A DNA stretch of 64,000 bases from Opisthocomus hoazin (lineage: Eukaryota; Chordata; Aves; Opisthocomiformes; Opisthocomidae), in contig NC_134440.1 in NCBI RefSeq assembly GCF_030867145.1, positions 868,001 to 932,000 on the forward strand. Reading direction: 5' to 3'. How positions within the stretch are numbered: the first letter of the stretch is position 1; every line of letters starts with the position of its first letter. Both the position numbers and the translations under genes were made by a program. Shown piece by piece: positions 1-12,668 of the stretch. The notes under the pieces are model-generated. The model saw only the letters and a program-made list of their open reading frames with translations. It was not told the origin of the DNA and searched no databases.

Positions 1-369
1 AACTAGTCCAGTTACTAAAGGACTGACTCTTCACTACAGCTTCTCAGTGTAGGCTATTTCAGTGTTTTAAGAAAACATCAATTATCCTACCTACCACTAG
101 CATTCCCTGGACTTCGGCTTTGAGTAGCAGCACATCCTAAGGTGTACACTCTCCGTCCTCTGCCTCTAGGCAAGTCTGACTATTCTTATGTGAAAGTATG
201 TTGACGAGTTCGCATGCCAAGACCAATTCAGATTAAATTCTAGCAACTGGTCAGTAAATCTGGCTTGCTCTTACACTATCACTGGTCTTCTCTGGCATCC
301 TCTATCACTCAGACTGTTCTTCATCTTCCAGGATTGTGTTGTGCAATGAAATGTAAATGTCAGGAGCAG

Positions 370-1090
370 AGTTCATTTCAGACGGTCTTTTAATAGGCTT
401 CGTAAAGCCAAAGAAAACTGTATACAAGAATCCTTTACCACTTCAAATACAATATCAATGGAATATGCATATTTCTTCCAGTAAAAAAGGACAATATAAA
501 TAAACATTTTCAAGAACCTCTTTTATGGTAAGTTTGCAAGTCTATTTCTGGGTAATTTACATCATTACAACAGTAAAAATACCGTTATGCAGGTTGAACA
601 TACAAGCGAGTTTCTCTTTAGATATATCAAGGTGGTTTGCCTTCCAATTTGTACCCAGGCTGCATTCCTACCTTGCTACACTAAAGGAATGTTACAAAAG
701 ACGAAGGTAATGCACTTAAAAAAAAAAAGTCCACAGCTTGTTCAGCTTCCAGTGAACATTGAATTCAAGGTCCTTTCTATCTCAAAAGAAACTGAATTGG
801 GGCCCCAACTTTAAAAAAAACACCTTGGCTCATCATGAAGGACAAAATAAAATCTGAAGTGCTTTCAAAAAAGATTAAAAACACTCAAAAGCAGAGCTTT
901 CTTAAAGAAAAGTCTAATTAGACCATCTTATATCAGAAGCTGTCAGGCTGTGTTTGACAAGATTAGAACTGATAATACTACAAAAGTGAAAATACAAGTA
1001 GATGTACTACACAATAACGATTTCAGCGAAGCTCCAAAAATCTTTATAAATACAGCCATTGGAAGGACGATCTTGAGTCAGGAAGGATTT
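370..1090 (-). other. CIRBP: CIRBP 3' UTR (approximate)
   Basis: This AT-rich stretch follows the CIRBP stop codon on the minus strand and has no other coding signal. No AATAAA lies on the minus strand here. The best poly(A) candidate is ATTAAA at 394-389, which would put cleavage near 370, but the transcript could run past the window edge. Positions 1-369 are similar AT-rich sequence in which I see no gene. Confidence 0.55.
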
Positions 1091-2728
1091 TTACTCGTTG
1101 TGTGTAGCTGAGGACAAGAAGCAGGCACAATTGTAAAGGCACTGAAGCATAGACAAGTTCCAGCATTTTACTCCCTTGCATTATTTCAGAAGCTAGTGCT
1201 AGTTCGCTACACCGTAAGAGAACTCCCCCACCCTTGATTAAAGTTTGTTAGGGCATCCGAGTTTTGTCTTAGTCTCAAGCTCGAGGAACGTATTTTAAAA
1301 ACTTGCTTTGCCTTAGATCCAAGCAACTCCTACACATGCATTACAAATTAGAAATTTAAACGGCACAACCACGTCCAAAGCCTGACAGATTGGTTCTTAC
1401 GGGCAAGAACAGAATAGCGGTACGGTCCAACCGAGCCTTACAGTACTTCCAGACTCGAGCGCAAGGTCAGAAGGTTTAGAGAGTTCCTACAGCATACGTA
1501 CTCATCACTCCCGTTTGAACCAGGACTTACCGTAACTGTCATAGCTGTCTCTGTAGGATCCTCCTGAAGACCTGTCGCCATAGCCACCTTGACTCCTGCT
1601 GTGAGAAACATTCACAAGCTTTGTATTTGCTCAACTGCTCCTGGAGCCTCTTAACACTTCTGTCCAACAGGCAGTGGGCTTCACGAGCCCGCCAACAACC
1701 CGCCAGCGGCCACGATGACTTTACCTGCTATTATAGTAGTCTCTGGAGCCATTATATCCTCCACTTCTGGAATCAAATCTGCTTCCGCCGTAGCCTCTGT
1801 CTCCACCTCCTTGAACAGACACAGGATTGTGGGGGTTTTTCAAGTGTTCTGACAAACGCCATCGCCGCTTCAGGCACCGCAGGTCAGTCATGCACACTCA
1901 CCTCTCGAGAAGCCACGGCCCCGACCTCTGCCGCCACGGAAAAAGCCTCTGCCCCCTGAAGCCCCCCCTCTGTATCCACGAGATCTGTTCTCTGATGATT
2001 TTCCAGCCTGATCAACTCTGATCTGACGTCCGTCTACAGACTAACAGAAAAAGATAAACCACCTTGAGATGTGAACTTTTAAATGGCAAAGCATACACAC
2101 AACGAGTTACACACCTTCACTGTCAGCTAAGCAGCACCAGAACTTACTAGCTCTTACAAAGTTTATTTACTGTCGCAGCTAAGCAAACTGCACGAGCAAC
2201 CTGATGTTCAAACAGTATGTACCGACATTCCTATAAAGTATCACTACTTCTCAGTCACACAGATTAAGTCATGGAACTTTAGCAATTTATATTCATTGCA
2301 TAATTTCATTGCTTTAACACAGCAGTATTCATCTGTTGCTCTACATGGCGCTGAACAGAAACGCATCTTTCAAACTTCTCTTATTACATTTTAGGAAAAT
2401 AAAGAAGCTTACTCCAAAGCCTCCTTACCTTTCCATTCATGGCCATCATCGCATCTTTCGCATCATCTATGTTTTCAAAAGTAACAAAGCCAAAACCTCT
2501 GGATCTCTGAGTCTCTCTGTCTTTCACCACAACAACTATAAAAAGGAGGAAAAAAAACAAGCATTGGTACCTGGGGAACCTAACACATTCGTGGAACTCA
2601 CCGCAGCTCGGCACTGCGATCTTACCTTCAGAAATCTGTCCGTATTTTGAGAAGACTTGTTCCAACGACTGCTCGTTGGTGTCAAAACTCAGGCCACCGA
2701 CAAAGAGCTTTCCCTCATCTGAGGCCAT
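1091..2728 (-). CDS. CIRBP: Cold-inducible RNA-binding protein
   Basis: Six coding exons at 2728-2626, 2535-2429, 2040-1902, 1809-1725, 1598-1531 and 1107-1091 give 172 residues, the length of mammalian CIRBP. The ATG is at 2728-2726, six bases into exon 2 (acceptor at 2735), and the stop is at 1093-1091. Residues 1 to about 90 are one RRM, with RNP2 reading KLFVGGLSF and RNP1 reading RGFGFVTF. The rest is an RGG/RG- and YGG-rich low-complexity tail ending in DSYATHNE. The protein binds mRNAs and shuttles from nucleus to cytoplasm under cold or stress; the tail drives condensation and arginine methylation. All introns are GT-AG. Not clearly a paralogue such as RBM3, because the tail and length match CIRBP. 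A second C-terminus is possible by reading through the exon 6 donor (see findings). Confidence 0.98.
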
Positions 2729-2734
2729 TCTGCC

Positions 2735-3394
2735 CTGCAGAGTCAACGTACCCCAAGTCAGCACCTCAAAAAACACCCCCATGGCGCCCGAGAAATTACA
2801 CCGGCTACACCACCACCGGCCACCCCGTCCGCACACGGCGGGAACCCGCCAACCGCCGTGACGCAGCGCTCTGTGGCACCGGAGCGCGCTCCAGGCCGCC
2901 TCCGGCCTGGCGCCTTCCCCCGGGAAGCGGAGCCGCCGCCGGGATGGAGGCCGCAGCCGCGAGCCGCGCCGGGCACAGCGGGGTCGGCCCGCCGGAACCC
3001 TCCCCCCCCCTCCAGGGACATAGCGCGCATGCGCGCCCCGACCCCCGCCGGGGGCACCACCCCCGCCCCTCCCTCACGGCCCGCCCCCTTGGCGCAGGCG
3101 CACTCCAGCGCGCCGCCTCCCGCGCGCCGCCATTTTGCACGGTCGAGGCCCGTCGCCATTTTGTTTCCGAGAGCGCACTTCAGCCGTCCCCCAGCCCCTT
3201 CCCCCTCACGGCAGCCGGCCGGGACAGCTCCGCCGGGCTCCCCGCAGCCACGGCGGGGACCCGTGCCACGGCACAGGCGCCCCGCTCCAGATTCCCGCAG
3301 GCAGCAAGCCCCGCGGCTCCTAGGACACATTTCCTTGAGCTCTGACGCTCGGAGCCTCCCCGGCCCAGCCCGCCCAGCGCGGCGGGCGCCTTAC
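2735..3394 (-). other. CIRBP: CIRBP intron 1 with two YY1-type motifs
   Basis: The intron lies between the donor GTAAGG (3394-3389) and the acceptor CTCTGCAG (2742-2735). It is CpG-rich and holds two copies of the YY1-like core GCCATTTTG, at about 3128-3137 and 3155-3163. Downstream promoter placement of YY1 sites is common at housekeeping genes. The long open frames here are by-products of GC content. Confidence 0.6.
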
Positions 3395-3780
3395 CGGTGC
3401 CCTGGAGGTGCGGGGATCCACACAGCACTTCAAAGCTTCGGCGCGATGTACGCTAAGGCTGGCGGGGCGGCGCCTTATAAACGCCCGCGCTGTGTCCCAC
3501 CCATCTCATGAATATGCAGATTAATCCCTCTGCGAGGCGGAGCCACTGACGCCACCAAAGCGCTGCCGCCGCCGCCCCGCCTGATTGGGCTGGATTTTAT
3601 TAATATTCATGAGCCCCGCCGGGGGGCGGGGGGAGGAGGGAGCGAACACAAAACCGCGGCGTTCCCGCTCCTCCCGCGTGGGGCGGGACGCCGAGGGCGG
3701 CGCGGATTGGCCGGGAGCGCGGAGACCGTTGGCCGGGAGAGCCCCTGTGAGAGGAAACGAAGTGGAGGCAGCTGATTGGT
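3395..3780 (-). promoter_or_regulatory. CIRBP: CIRBP promoter and noncoding exon 1
   Basis: On the minus strand a TATA box, TTTATAAG, lies at 3481-3474, so transcription should start near 3448. Exon 1 then runs to the donor CACCG|GTAAGG at 3395. Upstream are three CCAAT boxes in minus orientation (ATTGG on the plus strand at 3584-3588, 3706-3710 and 3775-3779), typical of NF-Y sites, and GC boxes. A perfect 11-bp inverted repeat, CTCATGAATAT at 3505-3515 and its complement at 3603-3613, flanks the first CCAAT box. A TATA box inside a CpG island fits a gene that is both constitutive and inducible. The start site is inferred from spacing only. Confidence 0.75.
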
Positions 3781-5229
3781 CGGCGGCCGCCCCCGCCCCG
3801 CCCTCCCTGGGGGCGTGGCCGCGCTGCCCCAGTTTCGCGCCGTTCTCGGCAATGCGGCGGCGACTGCAGACAAAGGCGCCGCCGGGGGGGGCCGCCGCCA
3901 TCTTGGGCAGCGAGCGCTGCCGGCCGCGGCCGCCCCGTTCCTCCCGCCGTGCGCCCCCCCGCCCCCCGGTGCCGCCTCCCCGCCCCTCAGGACCTCACCG
4001 CCTCCGCTCTGAGGGAGACGGTGAGGGGCGGCCTGTCCCCGCGCCTGCCCGGGCCCCGGCGCTCGCTACCGGAGCGCGGCTCCGTGATGTGGCCGTAGGT
4101 CCCCTCGGCCCTGCCAGGCCCGGGGGCGCGTCTGCGTCACCCCCCGGCGCCCCGCGAACCCGCTGCCGGTGGAGCCTCCCGGGGAGGCCGCCCCAGGCTC
4201 AGGCAGCCGCCGGCGCTGGGGCCCCGGTGCCGGGCCCGAGGCCTGAGGGAGAGCCCGGCCCAAGGCACGGAGAGAGCGGCCCCGGGGCCAAAGCGTGAAG
4301 GGTTGTGTGAAAAATAGTAACGAAAGGAGCTTGCTCAGCCCATTTTCCACTGAAACTAAAAGCCCGCTGTGGGGTTTTTCTGAGGTGAGAATGTCTTCAG
4401 CATTAAAAACGTCCTCACTGAAGGAGAAAACTCTTTGGCAGAGATGGACGCGTGCCTCTGCGAGGGACTACGCTGGTTAAAAAGCCTTGAAGTTTCCCAG
4501 TTTCCCCCACAGCAACTACCGTTCCGTCTAGGAACTGTAGAACAGGATTCCAAACGCCCGAGAGGAGGAGACGCGCAGGAGGCAAACGGCGGCACAACGA
4601 GGGCTGGAGGCAGCCAGGGCGAGGAGGGGTCCCTGGGGGTCCCCCCGCCGCGGAGGGGAGCCCACGCTGTGCAGGGACGCGGTCATTCCCTCTCTGTCCC
4701 TCCGGCCTGCAGCCCGCCGTGCCCCGAGCAGGGCAGGGAATGGTGACACAGGAGTTACTGCAATCAGGGCTGCTCGTTCCCAGAGAACGCGACTGGCTTC
4801 CAAACCGAGCGCCGCAGCAGTGAAAAGAAACCGCAGTGCCATGCAAGGAAGCCTTCTGCCCGCTATTGTTCTGCAAAAGCAGCGAGCGCCGGTTCTCTGC
4901 CTCGCAGAGTGAGGAAATCGGGCTTTTCCTCCCCGATTTGCTGTGACACCTTTTGGGATCTGCAGGAAAAGGGTTGTTTTCTACACGAGCATGTATGGTA
5001 ATTATGAGACACAGAGGAGGCTCGGGATTGCCCTCTGCCCGCACCGCAGCTGTTGTGCACGCAGGAAGCGGTGTCGCGTTCCCCCAGCGCGGCTCTCCGG
5101 CGGCACGCGCTCGGCGGGCTCTGTGCTACCGCACGGCGGTTCGGCCGCGCGCTGGGGGCCGCGGGGCCGGCACGCTGCAGCCTCGCGCTGCCAGAGCACG
5201 TAAAAAGCTCCGTATCGAGGAGGCACCCA
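3781..5229. other. CpG-rich intergenic DNA upstream of CIRBP
   Basis: No protein gene is recognisable. A YY1-like GCCATCTTG lies at about 3897-3905, pointing away from CIRBP, so a divergent noncoding transcript is possible. GC content falls from about 4290 on. Confidence 0.4.
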
Positions 5230-5590
5230 TCTAGCACTAATATTTTCTTACTGGCAAAACTATGAGCAAAGCTAGTTAACTTTCCAGTCCCGAGAGCAAA
5301 TTAACAACACTGAATAACCAGAATAATAACAGCATCCATTATGCGTACAAGCTACTGGTAGTTAAGGTATCCGATATGCTTGCAGTAAAAGGAGAAGAAA
5401 AGGTTCAGCGTTCAAGCAATAATTCAAAACAGGATGAATAAAAACGGAACGGTAGGATAAAGTAGTACAATATTTTATGCAAATGAAAAAAATAATTCCT
5501 GATTTGAGGAGGGTATTTTAATACTAAACTCTGGGTTTGAATTACTGAATAAGCCTGGGTTATTTTTTAATTCTACCTAATTTTGCGTGG
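5230..5590. other. AT-rich island in GC-rich DNA
   Basis: About 360 bases drop sharply in GC compared with both flanks. It has no tandem structure and no reading frame of note. It contains a perfect octamer ATGCAAAT at 5477-5484 (POU-factor motif) and several TTAAT/AATTAC homeodomain-like cores. Such islands in otherwise GC-saturated microchromosomal DNA are often conserved noncoding elements, but conservation cannot be judged here. Confidence 0.4.
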
Positions 5591-8500
5591 GGCTGCGTGG
5601 TCCCGCAGTGCACCGGTCGTGGCCCGGCCGAGGGAGGAGGCTCGGCTGCCGTGACAGACTGCAGATCGATATCTGCCCTTCGAGGGGGGAAAACCGAGCG
5701 CAGCCCTGAGCTCACGTCCCCGGTGTTTTGATTAAATTAGAGCCACGTTAACGTGCGCGTTTCTGGCCCGTGATGAGGGCGGATCAAGTGACCTTGACGC
5801 ACGGAGCCATTTTCCGAGCGGCTCGAGCGGCAGCAAGGTCGGCCGGCTGCCCCGCGGTGCCGGAGCGGAGGAGCAGTCCCGCGCCGCCGGCCCGTTCCCG
5901 AGGCATCGCTGCTGCAAACCTTCGGGGACAAACTCCGCTTTTCTTAGTCCCTCCTTTCCCTCGTGCAAAGCCGGCGCAGGGCGGGCGTTGCGCAAATAGC
6001 ACTGCTGACCTTGCTCTGCTGCCTGAGGGGGTTGCGGTCCCGGCGGGATGCAAGGCTTGCGGGAGCAGCGCAGCTCCTGTGACAGCCAGTGCCCGGATTT
6101 GTCCCCAAAAGTGTGATTTCGGTCTCCCCTGGCTGCGTGTCGATGCCTCTCGCTGCGCACCGACGGAGTCACCCTGGGAAACAAGGCGAGAGCCGGGCCG
6201 AATCGAGATCGCCCGGGCTGCCGCCGCTCCCGTCCCACTTCCGCCGCTCCCGGGAGGTTTCAGTGCTCCAGATCTGCTGGTTCGTCCCGGCCTGGGCCCG
6301 GGCGTCGGGCGCAGCGCCCGTCTCTTCAGCCTGCAGGCAGCAGCCGCAGCCGCCCCGTTCCCCCGGCCCTGCCCGAGGGCTCTGGCACCGACTCGGCACG
6401 GGGCATCTCGGCGCGAGCCGCAGGGCTGACCGGTGCTGGGGAGCAGCGCGGCAGGTACCTGGCCCGGCAGATTTCGCTGGTTGTTAGGGCGGTTAATTGA
6501 GCCATGGAACATAACGTGTGTGATTGATGTCCCCAGAGCAAGCCGTCCGGCGGCAGCGGCCGGCACCGCCAGAGCCCCTGCCCGAGGGTCCCAAAGCACG
6601 CGGCGCCCAGCAGAGAGCAGAGTTAACGTCACCCGTTCCTCTCGGTGGGCCGGGCGCCCACATACCCCGGTGTGAGGTCCGGAGCCGAGCGCCAGCGTCT
6701 GTTTTCCCTGGCCAAAGCCCATTTTCAGTCACCTGCAGCTGGCGGTGAGCAGGGGCCGCGCCTGCGGGGACCGAATGCGGTGAAAGCAGCGGCGCTTTGG
6801 CAGGGGCCGCAGACAGCCGGCGCGAACCGCACGCTCCTCAGGGCAGAGCCGTGGCTTCGTACGTCGGCTGCCGTGTGCGGTCGTCGTTGTATCGTAAATC
6901 ACACGAGGCTGGAGGGATCTCAGGGAGCTGCAGGATCAGGCAGCCCCGCGCCTGGCAGACGCTTCTCTCACCCGTTTTTTAAAACTCCCCATGATAGAGA
7001 GGATGGTGCCAAACGTCACAGAAATGAAAACCGTCATTTCGGAGAGGGTCCCCCTTCCAGCAGCACGTCAGCGGTCAGTGCCACGTCGAAACACGTTCGG
7101 GGAGCACCGGTACGACGAGATGCGCTGAACGCCTGCCCTCCTGCCCGCGCCTCCGTCGCGGCTCCCGGAGCTGTGCCAGCTCTCACCGCCGAGGGGGCTT
7201 TGCCCCGGGTGCACCCCGCGCCGAGCAGCCCTTCCCGCAGCACTGCGGGGCTCTGGGGCATCCCCACTGAGCAGCGCTCGCTGCCCGCGTCGGTGGGGAC
7301 CCTTCTCCAGCCCCCTGCGCTCACGGCCCTCTGCACCGCGCATGGCGGCTTGGCGTCCGCCCAGAGCCCCGCGGCAGCCCAGTCCCGACCCGCTCGGCAG
7401 CCCCGGCCGCTGCTGGGGAGACCGAGCAGGGAGCCGAGGGCAGGGCAGAGCCACCCGCCCCGGGCTCCGCTCCGATGAGGCTTCCAAACCCCAGAGCAGC
7501 TCCGCGCCTCGGGCGAGGGAGAGGAGCTCCAGGGAGGGACGGAGGAAGAGCGGGGTGGGTCGGATCATGGGGCAGCGGGCAGGGACGGACGGGCACCCCA
7601 GGGCCTGGCCACCTCGTGGGCTGCTCCCCCAGCAGATCCACCGAGCGGACGCTGCCACGCAGCCCGCGTTCGCTCCGGACCCCGGCACCGCGTCCCTCCC
7701 CCCGAGCCAAAGCGAAGCACCCGGGACCACCCTTCCCGCCGAGCCCCCCGGCACGAACCGCGCCGGCGAGGAGCCGCCGCCTCTCGCTTTGCTTTTGCTG
7801 GGGTTGCGGGGGAAGAGGGACCACGAGGCTGGGCTGCAGCCGGGCTCCCGCGGGCGCCCACCGCGTCCCTCGCCAGAGCTCTGCGGCGTCCCGCTCTCCC
7901 GGCAAGGTCAGCCCACGCTGCAAGGCGCAGCCTGGCACGGCCGGCAAAGCACGCAGAGCCGCCTCCGGCACAGGAGGGTCCCTCCCGACCCTTTCCGTCC
8001 CTGGCGAGCCCGCCCTGCGTGACCACGCGTGGTCTCGTCGCCAGCCTCGGGCCCCGGAGCAAGGCGTGAAGCACCGAGCTGGGTCTGGGTTCCCAAAGCC
8101 CACCGGAAAAAAAATATTCCCTTCTCTCTCACTGCTCTCCCGGAGGGAGCTGCTTATCCAGCTTTGCAGTTCGGAAAAAAAAAAAAGGCCCTGACGCAAT
8201 CATGCCGTTGCCATGGCACGAAGCGCGGCCGCCGCGTTTTCCTCCGCGAGCTGCTGCGAGCAGGAGCTGCCGAGCTGCAGGACAAAGCCACGGCGAGCGG
8301 AGGGATCGGCGCCGCAGCGCGGCGTGCGGAAATCTGCGCGACAGCCGGGTGGGCACGTCCTGCCGGGAGGGTCGCAGCAGCGTGGGCGATGCCCAGAGCC
8401 GAGCGTTAGGAGTTGAGTTCGCTTCCCCATCCGCCCCGGCGAGAGCTCAGCCTCCGCCCTGCCCGGCTGTGTCTCCATCTTGTGCATCCTCCCGCCGGCT

Positions 8501-11262
8501 TCCCACCGCCGTGCAGGGAAGGGCCGCTGTCCCCCGGCTCCTCGCCCGCCATCGCTGTCGCTTACACCGGCGGAGAACGAACACGGAGCTGCGTGCGGAG
8601 CGGTCTCGCCCCGTCGCGGAGCAGCGTCACGCGGGTGCCCGCACGCGGTCGGGGAGCGGTGGTCGCCGGCGGCGGGGAGGGCAGAGCCCACGGCGAGGGG
8701 CGACGGGGATAGGCCTGCACGAGCTGCCAGGGCGGAACGCGCCCAGCTCGGAGCGCCCAGCCCCGGGCAGCTCCTGCAGAAAGGTCTCCCGGCGGGCAGA
8801 GCCCGTTGCCGCTGCGCTGGGGTGTCCGGGTGTCCCGGGAGGAGGGAGGGACGCACGCCGGACCCCGGCCAGCTCGGGGCAGCAGGGCCGGGAGACCCAT
8901 CCCAGGCAAGGACCAGCACCCAGCAGGCAGCACCCCTGGACCACGAAAACCCAGCCGTGGGACAGAGCCCGGCACGGTGCTGCTGCCTGCGGGGAGGGGA
9001 CGCGGGGCTGGCGATGCCGTGCCCCAGGCTGAGGTTGGGAAGATGGGGAAAACAGCACGAGGTAACCAAGGCAACAGCGCTGATGGCTCGGCTGGAAGAG
9101 GCGGCTTGATCAGGGACTGACGCTGCGCTGCTCCGCCAGCTCACGGAGAACGAAATCCTCTGTGGGCACCGCCGACAGCTGCCAAACCGGGACGAAACGT
9201 AAAAACCACCGGGCACAGGCGCTGCTGTCACACCCCAAACGCTGCGGGACCTCTTTCGGGGCAGCGAGCAGCAAGGGCTGTGCGCCGCCTCCCCGAGCCG
9301 CGCTGCCGATCGCCCGTGCCGAGGAGCCGCGCGGAGCACAGCCGGCGCGGTGCCCACGGACCCCGGCCGCGACGCGTCGCGGCCCGCAGAGCACACCGGC
9401 CCCGGGGTCTGCGGCAGGGATGCGAGCGGCGGTTTCTGCCGGGAGGGCAGATCGAACCTCGCGCTGGCGGCAGCCCCCGGCTCCGCCAGCGTCCCGGGGG
9501 CCCGCAAAGCGCCAGCTCGGCCCCCCGTATGGCGTCCCCGGGCTGTCGGAGGGCGGGAGCGCGCCAGCTCTCCTCGTTTGCTCCCGCAGTGGCTCTCGGG
9601 GACATCCGGACGAGGCCAGGCTCGCTGCAGCGCCCGCACCGCTCCGTGCCGCGGCCGTGCCCCGCTCCCCGTCACCGGCTGCGCCGCGGCACGCAGCCAC
9701 CCCACGCAGCCGCCCCAGCAAGAGCCTCCTCCACCCGCGTGGGCCGCGGGCTGGCGTTCGCCGTGGGATTTGTACCCTTCCCTTCCGGCGTTACCGGCTC
9801 GCGGGCATCAGCGCTGACGCCGCAGCCGCTGCTGACGTCGCGATGCTTCCCCGGCACAAAACCTTTCACCCCCGGGCTCTGCTGCGCCGCGGAGCCCGGC
9901 TGCGCCGTGGGCGGCTCGGCTGGGTGCGGCAGCACCCGGTGCCCCGTCCAGCAGAGCCGCGCCGGGCTCCGTAGGTGGGCTCTCCCCCCGGCCCTGCGTC
10001 TGCCGGGGTCTCCCCATGCAACACGCGGCTACTGCTGGCATGGAAAAGGCAGCAGCAGCAGCAGCGACGCGCGTTTGTCTCCCGCCTGCCCTCCCGGCAG
10101 CCCCCGGCCGCGCCGAGGACTCATCTCGCTTACATCAGCTCTCATTAATCACCACCCAAGAGCATCTGCAGCACAGGAGCGCTCAAGGTCAGGAGATGCT
10201 ACCCAAGGACACAACAAACTTCCACCGCGCGACCGTGCAGCGCAGAGAGGGCTGGGGATGCGGGAAGGATCCGATCCGCAGTCTGCGAGGGAAAACGCTG
10301 CTGGGAACGCCATCTCCCTCCCCAGCACGGGACAAGACGCGCGCCGAGGTGAGCCGCAGGGACCCGGAGCTTCTCCGCGCCCCTCGGCCGCCTCCGCGCG
10401 CTCACCCACGCCGCAGGGACCGGGCGGCTCTGCCGGCGTTCGCTGCCACGAGCTGCAGCGGGGCCGGTGGTCTCGCACCCCCCCGGCCGTGCAGCGCGGC
10501 CGTTGGCCCAGCTCCCTGCGCCAGGACCCCCGTCCCCCCCCGTCCCCCCCCTCGTCGCCCGGCAGCGAGTCGCCGCGCGCTGCCATTCCTCAAGGCAGCC
10601 GTTCCCGGGGGGCTGCATCGCGCCCGGCACAAGGAGCGGCGCGGCAGAGCGAGCCGGGACGCGGCCAGAGCGGCCACGGCTGCAGCAGCCCCCGCGCTGC
10701 GGCATCGCTGTTGCTGCCTGTCCAGAAGGTTCCGCGCCCTCGCCTGAGCCCACCCTGCCCCGGCCCCCTCCGGTGCCCCCCGCTCCGCGGCTGCCGCCCG
10801 ACTGAGCCCCCCCGAGACGCGGCAGCGGAGCGGGTTCTTGGCTGTCTGGGTTACTTTCTCCCCACGCGGCCGCGCGTGCAGCTCCACGCCACGCGACTCC
10901 TTCTCCTTTTTTGTTGAATTTTTCCCCGTTAAGGCAGGGAGACGCGTTGGGAACGCTCCCCCGCTCGGCTCCCCCCCCGAGCTGACCCCAGCCAGGCAGG
11001 CGGGGGCCACATCGCTGCCCCCCGCAGCCCCGGGGACCGGGGGTCCGCGGGGAGCGGACAAACCTTGGCACGGCGCAGCCCGGTGCGGCCCCGGGCGGGG
11101 GGAGCTGGGGGAAATTTGGGGGAGCTCAGCAGCCCCCCCGCATCCATCATCCCCGCGGTTGTCACCCCATCCTGCTCCACCCCAGACCCGTGCCATCGGA
11201 TGACCCCAGCGCTGGGGGCTGCCGGCCCACCCTGGGGCAGGAGGGAACCCCTCCCCTCCCCG
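5591..11262. other. GC-rich intergenic DNA, no gene recognised
   Basis: Long open frames occur on both strands, but none resembles a known protein. None shows consistent exon signals, and they overlap one another, as expected from stop-codon depletion in GC-rich DNA. The one feature I can name is a full RFX X-box match, GTAACCAAGGCAAC, at 9062-9075. A partial one (GTTGCCATGGCA) lies near 8205. Confidence 0.5.
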
Positions 11263-11605
11263 CAGCAGGGCAGGGGGCTGCTCCCCCCCAGGCACAACGG
11301 AGGGGTCTGCGGGAGCCCCCTCCTCCCCACAGCAGGGCAGGGGGCTGCCCCCCACCAGGCGCAACGGAGGGGTCTGCGGGAGCCCCCTCCTCCCCACAGC
11401 AGGGCAGGGGGCTGCCCCCCACCAGGCGTGACGGAGGGGTCTGCAGGAGCCCCCTTCTCCCCACAGCAGGGCAGGGGGCTGCCCCCCACCAGGCGCAACG
11501 GAGGGGTCTGCGGGAGCCCCCTCCTCCCCACAGCAGGGCAGGGGGCTGCCCCCCACGAGGCGCGACGGAGGGGTCTGCGGGAGCCCCCTCCTCCCCACAT
11601 CACCG
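11263..11605. repeat. 67-bp minisatellite, five copies
   Basis: The core CAGCAGGGCAGGGGGCTG starts at 11263, 11330, 11397, 11464 and 11531, so the period is exactly 67 bp. A sixth copy decays after 11598. Copies differ by a few substitutions. Because 67 is not a multiple of three and the unit lacks stops on the minus strand, a long false open frame results that repeats its peptide every 67 residues. Confidence 0.95.
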
Positions 11606-12130
11606 CCGGGCAGGAGACGGGGGCTGTCTGCACCCCCACACCGAGCTCCCCGCTGTCACATCCCAGGGTGGCACCAGCATGAAGCCCCCCTCGGCGCTGG
11701 GACCCCCCCCAGCCCGCAGCAGGCTGCCAGCTCTGTGGAAAGCTCCAGAACACCAAGCTCTGCCCCGGCAGCACTGGAGCCTCCCAACACCACCCAGCCC
11801 AGCACCCCCAGAGCAGCAGGGACCACCCAAGCCCCCTCCCCAGGCCACAGCCCCCTCCCCACTGCTTATAAAGCCGGGCAGACGAGCCCGTTCCCTCCAG
11901 CTGCGGGGTCATCTCCTGCAGCTGTGCGGGGGGGGGGGGGGGGGGGGGATGTTTCATTTTTCACAGCATTCCTGCAGCCCCCTCCCCTGCCTTCGCCCAC
12001 CCCCGCACAGCCCCTGGTCCCTGCGGGGCCGGCACTGGGGGGGACGTGGGGGGCTTCTCCACCAGCCCCCCCGGAATTCAGCCCTCCGCGGGATGGGGCA
12101 GATCCCAAGGGCCCAGGGCTGTGGTCGGGG

Positions 12131-12668
12131 GGGGTACAGCTGGGATGAGGGGGTACAGCTGGGATGGGAGGTACAGCTGGGACAGGGGGGTACGGCTGGG
12201 ATGGGGGGGTACGGCTGGGATGGGGGGTACGGCTGGGATGGGGGGGTACGGCTGGGATGGGGGGTACGGCTGGGATGGGGGGGTATAGCTGGGATGGGGG
12301 GGTACGGCTGGGATGGGGGGGGGTACGGCTGGGATGGGGGGGTATAGCTGGGACAGGGGGTACAGCTGGGATGGGGGGGTACGGCTGGGATGGGGGGGGT
12401 ACGGCTGGGATGGGGGGGTACAGCTGGGATGGGGGTTACGGCTGGGATGGGGGGGTATAGCTGGGACAGGGGGTACAGCTGGGATGGGGGGGTACGGCTG
12501 GGATGGGGGGGGTATGGCTGGGATGGGGGTTACGGCTGGGATGGGGGTTACGGCTGGGATGGGGGGGTACAGCTGGGACAGGGGGTACAGCTGGGATGGG
12601 GGGGTACGGCTGGGATGGGGGGGTACAGCTGGGACAGGGGGTACAGCTGGGATGGGGGGGTACGGCTG
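12131..12668. repeat. About 19-bp G-rich minisatellite (TACGGCTGGGATG plus G-run)
   Basis: Roughly 28 tandem copies of a unit reading TAC(A/G)GCTGGGA(T/C) followed by a G-run of variable length. Unit length varies from 18 to 21 with the G-run. Each unit has a run of five or more G, so the plus strand could form serial G-quadruplexes. The apparent proline-rich protein on the minus strand is a translation of the array. Confidence 0.95.

Noticed and set aside
10402-11598. Long minus-strand open frame with a repeating peptide
   Set aside because: It is the translation of the 67-bp minisatellite. The 67-residue peptide period equals three units, and there is no start context or family match.
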